A stretch of 64,000 nucleotides of DNA from Chalara sp. BL73 (GCA_918026815.1 CAKJVC010000256.1:1-64000); one strand, 5' to 3'. Numbered from the stretch's first letter, positions 22,860-34,885 are shown. Program-made: numbers and translations. Notes: a model not told the origin generated them from the letters alone.

Positions 22860-25395
22860 ATGTCTTCCATAATTAAATGTATTATCGGCCTTTTCCGATC
22901 CAAACGTACGGAGCGTCGCCGACAGCAAGAAAGAATTTCCGAACGGCCACAGTCGCCTCCTGCTGTCACGGAAATTACACAGAACGAAACGGCTTTGAGA
23001 TTAGCACCTGGTATCGTCGAGACTCTTGATACAGCCACAGAGGGTAACCCACCAGAAGAACCAGAGGGACCACCGGCTCTCACGCAAAACAATGTGGAAG
23101 GACCCTTTGCATACTTCAACCAGACAAGCGAGGCAGCGCACAATTTCATCTCGGGGTCAACTGAAGAAGCAGAGCAGCATCATCTTACTGAGGAAGCTGT
23201 AGGTTGTGGTCACTCTGAATTGTAGATGCTGCTAAACAAGTCCCAGTTTGACCATGCACAGCAAGCCTCGCAGACTAATGGCGATTTAAACCACAAGCCA
23301 CATATCCCAATATTGAGAGTTTGTCCGGCGACACTGCAAGACCCATTGGTAATATCGACGATATTTCCAATAGAAAGCGCTGAGCATCAATCCCATTCCT
23401 ACCCTTACTCCCCTTCACTAGAGACGCCACGGCTCTCCCGACACGAATCAGATGCATCGTCTAGACACTCCAGATCCGACAGCAAGGCTTCATCGACAAC
23501 ACGATATTGGCTGAAAGAGCAGTTGGAGGACGCGCGAATCGAGTGGCCGGAGAACTCACATACCTTTCTCGTTCCGAAGTCTAAACAAGAAGAGTTGATC
23601 ACAGTTGCAACTGTCACTAACGATATTCTCGCTAGAGACGCGGACATCGGAGAAAAAGCAGCCGCAAAACATGCCAACAACGCATGCAGGTACGCTCGCC
23701 AGTTGTATGCAACACTCGCCTACATCAAGAAGGGTGCTGAGATATGTTCACTTCTGAAGGAGGGAGTGACAGATGAAGACCTACCCCTGGTAAGGAAACC
23801 CAACAAAATATGTAAGTTTGCATTGTGCCGGAAGAATGGACGGCCAATCAAGACGATGGAAACTTGGAAGGACAAGTACCTGGAAAGCTTCGACAGAGTA
23901 CAGTGGTGGATGACAGCACCAGTATTCATCCCTGGGGAGAATCACAAGTTCGATAAAAACACTATCTTACCATTCGTTCCTTTCTCCGAAAGTGACGAAA
24001 CCAAGGAGAAGAAGCAGGGCGCATACAGCAAGGTATACCCCGTCAAAATCCATCCGGCACATCATGGATTCCCTGAGATCCAATCAGAGGTAATTACAAA
24101 AACAGTTCATTTATAAGAACGAATCTAATGCCTTCAAGGACGAACAGCCACTCGTAGCCGTGAAAGAGCTCTTTTCACAAGAAAAAGGGGAATTTCAGAA
24201 AGAGGCGACAATTCTCAAGGCTCTTGGGCCGAGGAACCACCCCCATCTTATTAAGCTACTAGCAACCTACGAGAGAAACCAGATATACCATTTGCTCTTC
24301 CCCTATGCGAATGCCAACTTACGCAAATATTGGGATGAGCACCCTACTCCGGATTTCGACAGGGAAACAGTCTTGTGGACAATGGAACAAATGACAGGCA
24401 TCGCGAGCGGATTAGAACTCATCCATAACTTCGAAGTCACACATCCGCTCTTCATACCTGGATCTGGCGAGATAAATTTTAGAAATCCAGGCAATCTTGA
24501 GCTGAAAGTAGAAGGGGGTGAGCAGTGGTTTGGAAGACACGGAGACATCAAACCAGAAAATATTCTTTGGTTTGCCTATAGCCAAAACTATCCCCATCCG
24601 AAAGGGGTGCTCCAGATTGCAGATTTTGGCCTAGGGCGTTTTCATGGGCGAGATTCTAGATCAGCGGTAAACCCCGACAATGTGGAATCATCACCAACCT
24701 ATGAGCCTCCAGAATGCAAGCTCAGGCTTCCAGTATCCCGCGCATACGATATCTGGAGTCTAGGCTGTCTCTACTTAGAGTTCATAACCTGGCTTCTAAA
24801 GGGCTTTGCCGAGATTGAGGGGTTTTCAAATGCCCGAGGGCGAAAGCCAACTGGAGGCGTAGTCGACGACGACTATTTCTACACTATCACTGCTACACCA
24901 TACAGTACAAAAGATGCAGTGGTGAGGGAAGGAGTCCGCACCTGGGTGGCACAGCTTCATGCCCACAAAAACTGTTCTCAAATGATTCACGATCTACTCG
25001 ATCTGATCATGGGTGAGCTACTAGTGATTGATTCAAAGGGTCGAAGCAAGTCACGCTGGCTTTACAGCCAGCTTCAAATATACCAAATTAAGGCTAGAAA
25101 AGACAATGAGTATTTACTGAAACCAGTCCCAATACCTATTGCCCATAAGGAGGACGACTTGGTCAAATTGACCGAACTAGAGCTGACAAATGGAAAGCCA
25201 AAGCGCAATTCTGTAACATTCTCAGTGCAAGAGAAACCTCCCAATCCTGGCAACAATTTCCATACCAAATCACAACCGATAACAGATCGCGCAATTGGAA
25301 AGAAGGACCTGCTGGGGCGGATAAAGGGAACACCTGGTCTGAGGGGAATTGCGCCTCATCGAACTTGGCCAGATCGACAGCAGACAGTGCGCTGA
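22860..25395 (+). CDS. Protein kinase-domain protein with in-frame TAG upstream
   Basis: Exon 23226-24089, intron 24090-24138 (CTAAT branch-like site) and exon 24139-25395 give 706 aa. The kinase domain lies at about residues 255-560: a GAYSKVYPVKIH glycine-loop-like segment, VAVKEL, HGDIKPENILW (catalytic loop, HRD changed to HGD), DFGLGRF, YEPPECKL and DIWSLGCLYLEF. The N-terminal 250 residues have a Ser-rich stretch and a helical domain, as in other large fungal kinases of unknown role. The same frame is open upstream from ATG 22860 for 121 codons and is interrupted by a single TAG at 23223-23225, immediately followed by ATG 23226. So either translation starts at 23226, or a nonsense change has split a protein of about 828 aa. 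Confidence 0.85.
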
Positions 25396-26060
25396 GAGAT
25401 AGGCAATTTCAGCATAAGATCCCAACCACAAAGTAAGGCGAAACCGACTATATATAGAGAAATAGATAGGTAAGCTATTCAGCGCCTGGGAACATGTATC
25501 AGACCCTAAGGAAGTGAGTGTTGTCCCTTCAAGCGATTTTTCAGCCGCTGACAATGGTGCCAGCCCTGAAGTGAACGATGTACCTAAGGTGGATGGGCGA
25601 ATACTAAGAATCAGCCCCAACGCAAGAAAGCAAAACCTTCTAATGTCCGCTAGCCCTGGGTGGCTCCTAATAGATGAGGCGACCAGGAATGCAATATGAA
25701 ATTGCCTCGGAACAAGCTCAAGACAAAAGCGAAAGCCTTCTGTCAGGTGCATGTGCCACGTACCAAGGGTAATAAAGGGGCTCGGTGAGCTTTAAGTTTC
25801 GGCTCAAATGGGGGTTCGCCAGGGGTACGGACGGCGTAGTATAAAAGGTAGAGGCTAGTCTTTGTATCAATTAGAGCTGATATGCGCCGCACTCCTATAT
25901 CTACTTTAAACCTTCAAGAAAGTTTATTGAGTTTTAATGAATGTTGGTAAATGGGTCCTAAGTGCGCTATAACTGATAATGGGACCACCAATAAAGATAA
26001 AAATAGGGAATTTAAAAAAGTACAATTTTTATATACTTTTAAATATTTTCTTACTATATA
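25396..26060. other. Spacer downstream of kinase gene
   Basis: No gene recognised. The sequence becomes very AT-rich from 25980. Confidence 0.4.
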
Positions 26061-26230
26061 AATAAGCATGCTAAGACTTACCTAAGTATCAGTTAGTTGA
26101 GTTCGGTTAATTTAGCTTTAGAATTTTGTAAGATGAGTTAAGTTGAACGCAACAAAAACTGGTCACACAATTGCTTTGGACAGCTCCCTCACCGCAGCTA
26201 GGACTACAGGCTTTCTATGCCATGTGTCCA
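26061..26230 (+). repeat. Dispersed repeat, copy 1
   Basis: It matches 31265-31440 by eye. Both contain gctaag.cttac, then GTTAATTTAGCTTT.GAA and a shared GAGTTAAGTTGAA, then ctcaccgcag.tagg.ctaca. In the best-aligned 40 bases the differences are G-to-A and C-to-T in this copy. The element type is unknown and its ends are not defined. Confidence 0.65.
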
Positions 26231-27789
26231 AATCTCGCGGGCCAGGCCGGCTGGTTTTAAACAGACTCAAGGCGCAGATTCTCACCACACAATGCCTTCT
26301 CTTCTATAAACGTGATAGCCAATCTTTATTGATCCTATGTAAGTTCTATAATCCTAGAAGTGAGTCTCATTATAGCGTTCCAATTAAAGGTGTCTTTATA
26401 CAATTTTGCTATAACGAGTTCCGAGATATCAAAGTTTGGCTCTATGTACTCTGAGAGTTCTGTAAGCCGGCGTATATCATAGCTGCTTTTCCTTGAGACG
26501 GGAGGGAGAATGGGGGAGTTGACATGATGCACGGACCTTTGTCTTCCTCAGCTGCTCTTCGATGTCTGGTCATCGCTTACTTGGATATAGCTCTATATCG
26601 CCGCGTCTATCAGTCTCGCCGGCTCTTGTGCATTGCCTTGAATTAACTCGAGTTTCCCCCCGCTTGCCTTAAGCCCGATATTTCCATATCGGATTGCTCC
26701 TTATTGCTACAGTAGCATCCATGTTGGCACGCTCATTATTTCATCATCCCCCATCTCGGCGGTGCTTTTCCAGCACTCACAGAGAATCCCACTTTCGCCT
26801 TGCATCTCCGCCACTGGCCTACGCTTAAAGAAGCAGCGATCCCGGTCGATAAATGTGCTCGGCTTGCCACATTCCGCAGGATAGCGCTCTCCGCAAGCCA
26901 TGCTTTGGGCTGAAAGGAGCTCGCAATTCTTGGCGTCTGCAACCCTTGAAATTGCTCGCCTTATGTACTTGCTGAATCAACTCAGTAAGCCCTTCTCCCA
27001 CCCTTCTACGGATAACTGGCGTAAAGCCTTGCCGAGATTGACTTCAAGATTGAGTTTGAATTTGAGCTTAGAGCTTGGAGCCACTTCGCTGACATTCAAA
27101 TCTCTGTTTCTAGGGTATGTACGTACATCAGCTCCCTAATTATTTGTGCATTCTAGAATTTGCAGCTGTAATCAAGTATGTGGCAGCGGGGAAGTGGCGG
27201 GTGCTATAGGACGTGGGAGTTGTTCGTAGCCTCTTGCCAGAGCTGACGGATATCTCATCTATAATGCCACAGAATATATTACACATCCTCCTTGTGCCCT
27301 CCTCCACAGTTTCTAGTAGCCATTTTCGCCACCCTTGCCATCTACATAGGTCGGTATAGCGATACTTTAATCAACCTTCCTTGAAACGGTGTTCTACAAA
27401 ACCGCCAATACATGCTTCCACATTATCAGAGCCATGTCTGCCATGATCAACGTTTTACTTTTTCCAGCCGCAGCGAGACTTATATTAGTAAGAAGCTGGA
27501 TACTGACCATGAAATATACACCATGTACTTGGTAAACCATGCGACTGATTATTTACGTCTACGTTAAAATTAGTATGTGTTAGACGGATCCATCTTATAT
27601 TATCTTCACCAAACTATAATCGTACCGCAGCATCCAAGCGATTTATTAGAGCCGTTAGGTTGTACCCGATCACCACGCGTATATTGTGAAAAGCAACGCC
27701 ATATTTACGTATATGCAGCCCTACTACGGAGTATACTGAATACCAAGTTACTCTTCTTATGCCCATGTCAATCATGAGTTTTAACGTCG
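26231..27789. other. Spacer, no recognised gene
   Basis: Short frames only. A minus-strand frame at 26707-26901 is Cys-rich but matches no family I can name. Confidence 0.35.
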
Positions 27790-28245
27790 ATTGAGTTTTG
27801 TCGTGTGCACGTATGTGCATGGGTTCCATCTCTACCGAAAACCGTACGGCTTGCCCACTTGCGCCCAGGCGAGCAAGAATGAAGCTCTACCTCATGCACG
27901 TAATTTTGGCATGTGAATCTTCGTGTAACCGTATCAAATTGAGCCGGAAAAGGAGGTATTGGATACGAGGTTTAAGCGAGGGTTCGTTCATGCTCACCTT
28001 TCGTTCGTACTCGCGTTGGCTTGCTCTTTCAAGAGTGGGGTTCAAGGTGATAGAGCGATCGGCTATTTTCAAATACCGGGGAAGGCGGGGTGCGAAGGAA
28101 AGCTAAAATGGAGGGCACAAAGCTTCAACACACCATTTAGAGAGGGGGGACGAAGACTCAATCCCCGTATGCGGTGTCCCCTACGAACCTGTAGCTCTCC
28201 TTTGAGAGTCTACAGAGCCAAGATTGAGTCACGATCATGATCACG
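27790..28245. other. GC-balanced, stem-rich block of unknown origin
   Basis: Unlike its AT-rich surroundings, this block has many short complementary segments (for example CCGTACGG, and GACTCAATC near 28158 with GATTGAGTC near 28224). Parts recall group II intron or organellar RNA sequence, but no diagnostic domain V could be confirmed. No protein motif was seen. Confidence 0.25.
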
Positions 28246-29507
28246 GTTGGAGTTGTGGCCACAAAACAGAGGCAACCAGGGCAAAGCACAGAATCAACGA
28301 TTAATCGCAACCACCACCTGGGGCATAGCCGTACGATCGATCAAAGCCCTCTGGAACAGAGCGCAGAGCTATTTCGGCCCAGATTCTTGATTTTGCTCAC
28401 GGAAATACAATCTACCTACTTTGATACGACACACGTGCAGACATACTTGTGAAGGAAGGTCAAGAATAAAGGAAAGTCGCACCAGTGGGAAAGCTGAGTA
28501 AGAATAGAGGAAAGCCGCGAATACAAGGAAAGACGAAGAGAGAAGGAAAAGCTATAGGCTTGTTTTGGTTATGGAGCAGGAAGGAAAGCCTGTAGAGACT
28601 TAGTCTCCACTGTCCCTTGGAACATATGAAATTTTTTTGAAGGAAGAATGTTAAGGCTACTGGTCTATTAATATTGGCAGCCACCTCGTCACGCCAAACA
28701 TCTGAACCTAATCTATTGGTGCTTCTAATAAATCTAAACACGACATAACATACGCCTCATAGCCGCTAAAGTATCTTCCACTTTAGAGCTGGCAGAATTG
28801 CTATTTATTAGCAAAATAAATGTTTGTCGGGACTGATATTTTTAATGCGTATCAGTTTAACCACGACCCACCCGTTCAAGACTTTTCGCGCTCCAATGAA
28901 ACTCAAAGCATTTCAGCGATCTGACTTGGCTTACCCATGAAAAGCTTGGTGGTTCTATGCTCCGCCACTTAGATACTGTATTTGTCTTATGAGCAGTGCG
29001 AGGTCTCGGCATACCTACTGCTTTCGCTCCGACTCCTGGGTCCTGACATAGCTGCACAGGTCGACATAATGGGCGGGACTTTATATTATCCACTATGCAC
29101 CACCATGAGTCCAAACCATGGATAAGTTGCTACTCATAATCCTTTGTATCTGCCGACAAAGGATCTGATTGGCTTGCAATATCCATATTATCCACTGGCA
29201 ACAGCGTGCAAAGCAGGGAGCCTATATAGTAGGGCATCTGCCGTTGGGTATTTATTAGCTTTAGTCGTGCTGTCGGATCGCCAAGTCACCGACTGACGCC
29301 GTCTCTTCTTTAGTAAATGGGGAACAAGGTTGATTTGGAATGGCAGCGGCCCTTTACTGCTTGCCGATCCCCTGCTCCCACGCTGTGGAAATTATATAAG
29401 GAGCCTTGGACAGTTAAGTTTTTTTTTTGGCCAGTTGAGCTATCTACGCCTTAGCTAAGAGTTGGGAGCTCTCGTATCGCCTTCAAATCCACTTTTATAC
29501 ACTCAAA
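28246..29507. other. Spacer with purine-rich degenerate repeat
   Basis: At about 28450-28555 the plus strand is a run of GGAAAG-containing units (aaaggaaagtcgc, gaggaaagccgcg, aaggaaagacg). The rest shows no gene. A long T run lies near 29420, shortly upstream of the ThuA gene. Confidence 0.4.
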
Positions 29508-30583
29508 ATGAAGCTCACTAGCAAAATTTTAGCTGCGATGACCATTGCTGCCACTCACGTCATGGCAACTGCTGATTCTACCAAACCTAGCCTTTTGATC
29601 TTCACCAAGACACGGGGTTATCGGCATGAGAGGTATTCTTCTCTACTTTCTCCTTTACTTAACCAAGGAACTAACACCAAACTCGTCAGCATACCCCATG
29701 GCATCAGCATGGTGACCACCATTGCGGATGAGAGAGGCTGGTCGGTTGACGCCACGGAAGATTCCTCGATTTTCACCAACGAGGGGTTAAGCCCTTATAC
29801 CGCTTTGGTCTTCATCTCGACAACTGGCAACTTCTTGGTTGCTAATGAGTCGGATGCGTTGCAGGAGTACATGTTGAATGGTGGTGCCTGGCTTGGTATC
29901 CACGCAGGTTCGATTTACCTTCCACTCATCTCTAGCCGAAATGGGGTCTATTCTAGTCTAACACTCGTGGTGCCATTGCAGCTGGCGACTTTTGGGATGA
30001 AATGCCCGCCTGGTATACCAGACTTGTGGGTGCGCAGGTGAGGTCGCTTCAACATAACCTACGGCCACGTAATCATGTTATCTGACAGATGTAACCAGTT
30101 CCGCTCCCATCCTTGTGAGAGACCCTCGAATTGCGACGCAGCTAACAAAGAACGATACCCCCCTAGTAAGTCTTTCCTCCATTAGAAAGCTTTCCCCGTT
30201 CGGTAATTCTAACAGTGTTCATGTCAGATGGAAATACCCGCCCAGACATCATCACTATCCAGACTCACGATCACCCATCCACAGCCAATTTGCCCCACTT
30301 CCATACTCGTACAGATGAATGGTACGCCTACAAGACCAACCCCAATGATGATCCGACCTACACAGTCTTGGCCACTCTAAACGAGACATACATTGATGAG
30401 ATCACCCTCGAGCCAGAGCTTGAGCACATGGAGCCCCATTCGATTTCTTGGTATTCCCTGTATGAAGGTGTGGGCAGAGCTTTCTACACAGGAATGGGAC
30501 ATACCAGTGGGACCTACCACGAGCCATACTTCATTGAGCACATCACTGGGGGGCTGGAATGGGTAACTGGTGTTGCAAACTGA
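29508..30583 (+). CDS. Secreted ThuA-domain protein
   Basis: Five exons (29508-29632, 29690-29907, 29982-30037, 30099-30165 and 30228-30583) join in phase to 273 aa. The N-terminus, MKLTSKILAAMTIAATHVMA, looks like a signal peptide. The mature part has LLIFTKTRGYRHE, the ThuA opening; YTALVFISTTGNFL and GGAWLGIHA; DFWDEMPAWYTRLVGAQF with SHP after it; TDEWYAY; and SISWYSLYEGVGRAFYTGMG followed by HEPYFIEHITGGLEWV. ThuA domains have a class-I glutamine-amidotransferase-like fold; bacterial members act in trehalose or sugar utilisation, and the role of secreted fungal forms is unknown. No neighbour suggests a pathway. Confidence 0.9.
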
Positions 30584-30835
30584 GATGGCAATCCTGCGAT
30601 GCCGAGGATCCTGCTCTTCCCACTTGCAAAGACGAAGAATCAGGAACACTTATTGCACGTGCTGTCAATTTGTGACCTTGGTAATAATTGCATATAGTCG
30701 ATCAAAGTAAAACTTAGCTGTTTTTGTAACCTGGGGCTGGTTGAAAAATCTACAATGGACCAATGAACCAATGGTCATGTAATATATAGATACTAATACA
30801 GCGATAATTGACCACATTTCGTTGTGACAGTGTGA

Positions 30836-30936
30836 CAAAAAAACTAATCAAAGCTGTGACTAATCAGCCCTTTGATTAGCTTTGATTAATAGAATTTGAT
30901 TAATCATGATTAATCAAAGTTAATCAAAGCTTATAT
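30836..30936. repeat. Palindrome cluster built on TTTGATTAATC
   Basis: A perfect 24-bp palindrome lies at 30895-30918. It is flanked by an inverted pair, GCTTTGATTAA at 30879-30889 and TTAATCAAAGC at 30920-30930. Further copies of TAATCA/TGATTA occur upstream from 30844. The whole cluster could form a cruciform or be a multi-site binding region. Confidence 0.8.
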
Positions 30937-31264
30937 AAGCCAAAAAAATATTAACCCTATGGTTCTTAATATAAGGAAGCTACGGCCGCCACAACATTTT
31001 TTTTCTTTAGTTTAGAATCTTTGTATTTGATACTTTGCAAACAGCTGTAGCTGGCGCCTGTATTGGGATCGTGATACTATAAACGGAGTTTTACAGCAAG
31101 TGCCAAAATCAAACTGCCTTGAGCTCAATATATTTATATAGGTCTGAGTAACTCAACTTAAGTTAATTAATCCTTCTGAATATATTATCACATCACACAA
31201 ACAGTTTGTTTAATTTTTTAAATTTTTTTTGAGCTATAACTGGAAAAACAAACAAAGATATATT
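30937..31264. other. AT-rich spacer
   Basis: Very AT-rich, no gene recognised. Confidence 0.4.
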
Positions 31265-31440
31265 ACTATTTAAGTAAGCTGCTAAGTCTTACTTGGAATG
31301 TTACTTAAATAAGTCTAGTTAATTTAGCTTTGGAACTTTGTAAGACGAGTTAAGTTGAAGCACAAAACGTTTGCAGCACCTGTTACACCGTTATGCATAG
31401 CTTTCTCACCGCAGTTAGGCTACAGACTTCTATAGGCATA
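31265..31440 (+). repeat. Dispersed repeat, copy 2
   Basis: Second copy of the element at 26061-26230, in the same orientation. The best-conserved part is 31318-31357. It keeps G and C where the first copy has A and T. Confidence 0.65.
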
Positions 31441-32116
31441 GAATATGTGCATAATTAGAGAAAGAAATGGTTGTGGGGAGCGGGAGCTACGAGTTGCGCG
31501 TAAAGCACAAGAAACTTAGGCAGAATGTAAGGCACAGTCAACTTCCAAGAGGTAGTATGGTTTCGTAGCTACGTCCATAATTCTTCGTGTACCGTAATAC
31601 CATAATGCACCTCAAGCAAGTATCTGGCTCTGGTTCAGCCTTGTAAAACACGTACCAGTCCAATTTCCGCCGTACGTCTTGCATGAGATCGCATCTGAGT
31701 AATAATCTTTCTTGGGTAGTACCGGTATTGAGAAGAGTAATTCTGACCACTTTGGTTTGATTTTGCTCTGCTCTCATCCTGAGCCGAGGCATAGATCTGA
31801 CTGTCCTCAGCTTTGGCTCCGCGCGGTCGCAGAAGACTGGCCTTCAATGGAGATGCATCTAGAGCCTATGTATACTTGAGGTCCTTCATATATCGATAGT
31901 GGGCCCATCACCTCCACCCAGTGGGTTCAATTGGGCTGCTAACACGGGAACAGCCCCGCGGGAACAGCTCCAAGCGCCATGAGGCTGCCCCTCTAGCCTC
32001 TAAGCCCACCCATGCAGAAACACAGCCTCCTCGCATCGCGGCTTAAATTCATGTCTCGACGCATGTCTAATTGTCGCAAAGAGGCATGACACTACGTCGC
32101 GACCTCCAGTCTCCGA
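31441..32116. other. Spacer and promoter of the STAND-N/ULD gene
   Basis: No gene recognised. Minus-strand frames at 31538-31847 have no motif. Confidence 0.35.
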
Positions 32117-34100
32117 ATGTCAGTCGGGTTTGGTTTCTCCGCTGGCGATTTCATCGCAGCGCTCGAACTCGTCGCAACGGTCATTGATGCCTTGCGCGAC
32201 AGCGGGGACTCTTCTACTGAATATCGGGAGCTTATTTCCCAACTCTTCACCCTAGAGACCGCACTCATAGCAGTAAAGCGCGTTGAGCTTGACGAAGTGC
32301 AGCATGCGGAGGTATTAGCATTGCAGCAAGCTGCTGCGCAATGTCAGCGGACCATTGATGCGTTTTGGGAGAAGATAAAGAAGTACCAACCTAGTTTGAG
32401 GACGGGTGGTAGTGGGAGTAGGGTTAAGGATGGGTGGATGAAGATTAAATGGGCCTTATGTAAGAAGGAGGACTTGGTGAGATTTAAGGCGGATTTAGTG
32501 GGACATACGGAGAGTATTGAGATGTTATTAACAACTGTGCAAATGTGAACTCATAAGAATCTTACAATTGGGGCGAGCAATTGACTGATACACTGGCAGG
32601 GCCGCAACTCGGATTGATTCTAAGAAAAATGATCAGCGTCATCAGACTTTAGCAGGAAGATTGCAGGATTCGTATTTCGGATGTATGCAGAGAATCGGTT
32701 TAGTGTTGGAGCGAGTTTCGACGTAGGAGACCTTGCTGTTTCCTAGGGTTAGCTAACATGTTTAAAGTGGTATCCAGCAAGGGAAGCAGCTTTTGGATGT
32801 GACGGCAACAATAATGTAAGTAGAAGAGAATCGTTTAACATACAGAGGAAAGTTACGTAGCAGGCGCTAATTCTGCTGAAAGTCAAACGAATGTCCAGAT
32901 CTTCCAAATACTTGTCAGCGTTCAAAACATTGTCACACGAATCCCAGGGCAGATTGACAGGCAACAACCAGTCCACTTTATAGATGCGCTTGGCAGACAC
33001 ATGGCTTTCCACTTGGAATTTGTTCTATCAGCGCAGGTGCGTTATGTCAATTCTTTACCAATTTTAGGCTAACGGCCATCTCTAGGCTTTGACAGCCGTT
33101 CTTCGATCCAACTTTAGAAACGTTGGTTGTGGGGCCAAAAAAATAGAAAGAGGAGAGTTTGTCATTCAAGATGCTGCAACGAAGTTAGATATAGACTTGG
33201 CATTGCCATGGGAAGCGTGCTTTACCCCTGGCCAACATACGGTTATGAGTATGGTCTTTCATTCGGTGAAGGCCACCGATATGTCCTGCCCAAAATGCCA
33301 CGATAGTAATGGAGATAACGCTGCACAGGATGAGGATATTGAGTGGTATGCTCCTAATTCATAGCTTAGATATGTTGCTAAGGAAATCCATTAGCCGAAA
33401 ATGCAACATGGTGTACAGACGCTCTGTATCTATAACATCAGTTTCACCTTCGCCTCGATCGCCTGGTTCCTTTTCGACAGAAAATCTTAACGGTTATAAG
33501 AAATTAGATTTCTCGCCTAACCTTCCTCCTAATTCGCGCTCTCGAAAACGGCACAGGCCGCATGATGAAGAGAAGGAGATGGCACTCTTCCGGCGTGTGC
33601 GTATTAAAACAGAAATTAAAGCGCCCGCTGTCGAGCCTCGGAACACATCCTCCGCGGCTCCCGTCGATGATGATGATCCGTATTCTGATCCCGAGCTTCT
33701 ACGTATGCTTGAGGCTGAAATGGCGCGTGAAAACGAGCCCTTATTTGAGCTTCAGAGGACTCAGGAACAAAGAGGATGGGGGCGCGAAACGGAGCTTGAC
33801 GCTGAAGGAGAGAGAGAGGACACTAAACGGTGGTACGATGAAGCTGAACTTGAGCCTGATGCTTTTTATGAACTCATGGAAGAGTCTGATGTTCTTTATG
33901 AACTCATGGAAGAGCCTGTTGGTTTTTATGAACTCATGGAAGAACTCGCGAATGAAGCTGCTGTTGAGCAGGAGTTAAATGAAAGAATGATGCGCGACGA
34001 ACTTCCTTCTGATAGCGACGAAGAGAATTCAGATGATTCAGAGATAAATGACGGCGATGACAACGAGGAGGATATAGATATGGATTATAGATTTTCATAA
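32117..34100 (+). CDS. STAND-type N-terminal domain plus ubiquitin-like domain protein
   Basis: Six exons (32117-32544, 32600-32722, 32768-32815, 32853-33036, 33086-33345 and 33383-34100) are all in phase and give 586 aa. Residues 1-200 match the fungal helical N-terminal domain found on STAND proteins: FGFSAGDFIAALELVATVID, EYRELISQLFTLETAL, MLLTTVQM, LAGRLQDSYFGCMQRI. A ubiquitin-like domain of the fungal ULD type follows: RQQPVHFIDALGRHMAFHLE, ALTAVLRSNFRNVGCGAKKI, ERGEFVIQDA, PWEACFTPGQHTVMSMVF. CPKC...CNMVYRR may be a small zinc site. The last 200 residues are charged and disordered, with a bipartite basic stretch (SRSRKRHRPHDEEKE) and an acidic repeat. There is no NACHT or NB-ARC. Family members are of unknown function. 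The last intron is only 37 bp. Confidence 0.85.
33855..33944 (+). repeat. Three 30-bp in-frame tandem repeats
   Basis: Units 33855-33884, 33885-33914 and 33915-33944 encode [PS]DAFYELMEE-like decapeptides (consensus P/S-D/V-x-x/F-YELMEE) in the acidic tail of the STAND-N/ULD protein. The second halves of the units are identical at nucleotide level except for the final base, which points to recent slippage or unequal exchange. Confidence 0.9.
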
Positions 34101-34614
34101 AATAGACTTTATGACCCTATCGTTTCGGGGCAGAGCACACTATCTTTTGTGTTCCCGGCCAAAATTGTCTCATTTCTTTATCAGTTATATGATACAGACT
34201 CATAGTTGCCCACAGGCTCACCACCATCGAGTTAGGCTGCAGTTTGTAACCGCAAACAGAGCAGTAGTGTCACGAAGCTAGTGCCGGCGCTTGAAAGCTA
34301 TGTTAGAGTTCAATTACGAGAATACTAAACTAGAGAGGAAGGGTTGAGCTCGAGAGACTCGTCAACTAAGTAAAGGCCTTGTTCGCGTATATCATGTCCC
34401 GAAGAGGACTAGCAAGAGAAATGATCATGCGCTAGTCATATGACAATCTTGACAAGTAGGTGGGAATAAAAACATCGACACGCAACTAGTTAACGAGAAA
34501 AGAACAATGTCTATAAAAGATATCAGTATTGACTTTACCAAGCCAACGTGTTTGCGTTTATCGATATAAGAAGACATTGAACTTCATTTTGTAATAAAAA
34601 AAAGGCCGCTGGAC
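34101..34614. other. Spacer
   Basis: No gene recognised between the ULD gene and the retrotransposon relic. Confidence 0.35.
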
Positions 34615-34885
34615 TTCAAAGCTAGCCTTGCAGGAACGCCGATCCTATTTGTACCCAAGGAGGACGGCGCTCTTCTGCTTTGTGTGGGCTATGGAGAGCC
34701 GAACAAGATCGCTGTCGGGGATAGAGCCCCGTTGCCTTTGACCAGAGAAACGCCAGATAAGCCGCGTAGAGAAAAAAAAACGAACTACCAAGCCAGATCC
34801 TGCCAGCGCGTGCCACGGACTACGTGCTAGGGAAGGCGGCGAGCGGAAGGCGGCGTTTCGTGCCCCGAGGGCAATCGACCCTGAG
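34615..34885 (+). pseudogene. Ty3/gypsy reverse-transcriptase relic
   Basis: On the plus strand, AGTPILFVPKEDGALLLCVG then YGEPNKIAVGDRAPLPL match the start of the gypsy reverse transcriptase (family form: P..FV.KKDG..R.CVDYR.LN..T..D.YPLP). Further on, GGERKAAFRAPRG recalls the KTAF.T..G block. The active-site region is missing and no LTRs were found nearby, so this is a short relic of a retrotransposon. Confidence 0.7.

Noticed and set aside
22304..22860. Plus-strand frame at 22523-22711
   Set aside because: Low complexity, no homology-type pattern, between two well-defined genes.
27840..28190. Group II intron or mitochondrial insert
   Set aside because: CCGTACGG and CCGTATGCGGTG strings are suggestive, but the domain V hairpin could not be completed on either strand; kept only as a low-level observation.
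33562..33978. 138-codon plus-strand frame inside the STAND-N/ULD gene
   Set aside because: Overlaps exon 6 in another frame and only mirrors its repeats.
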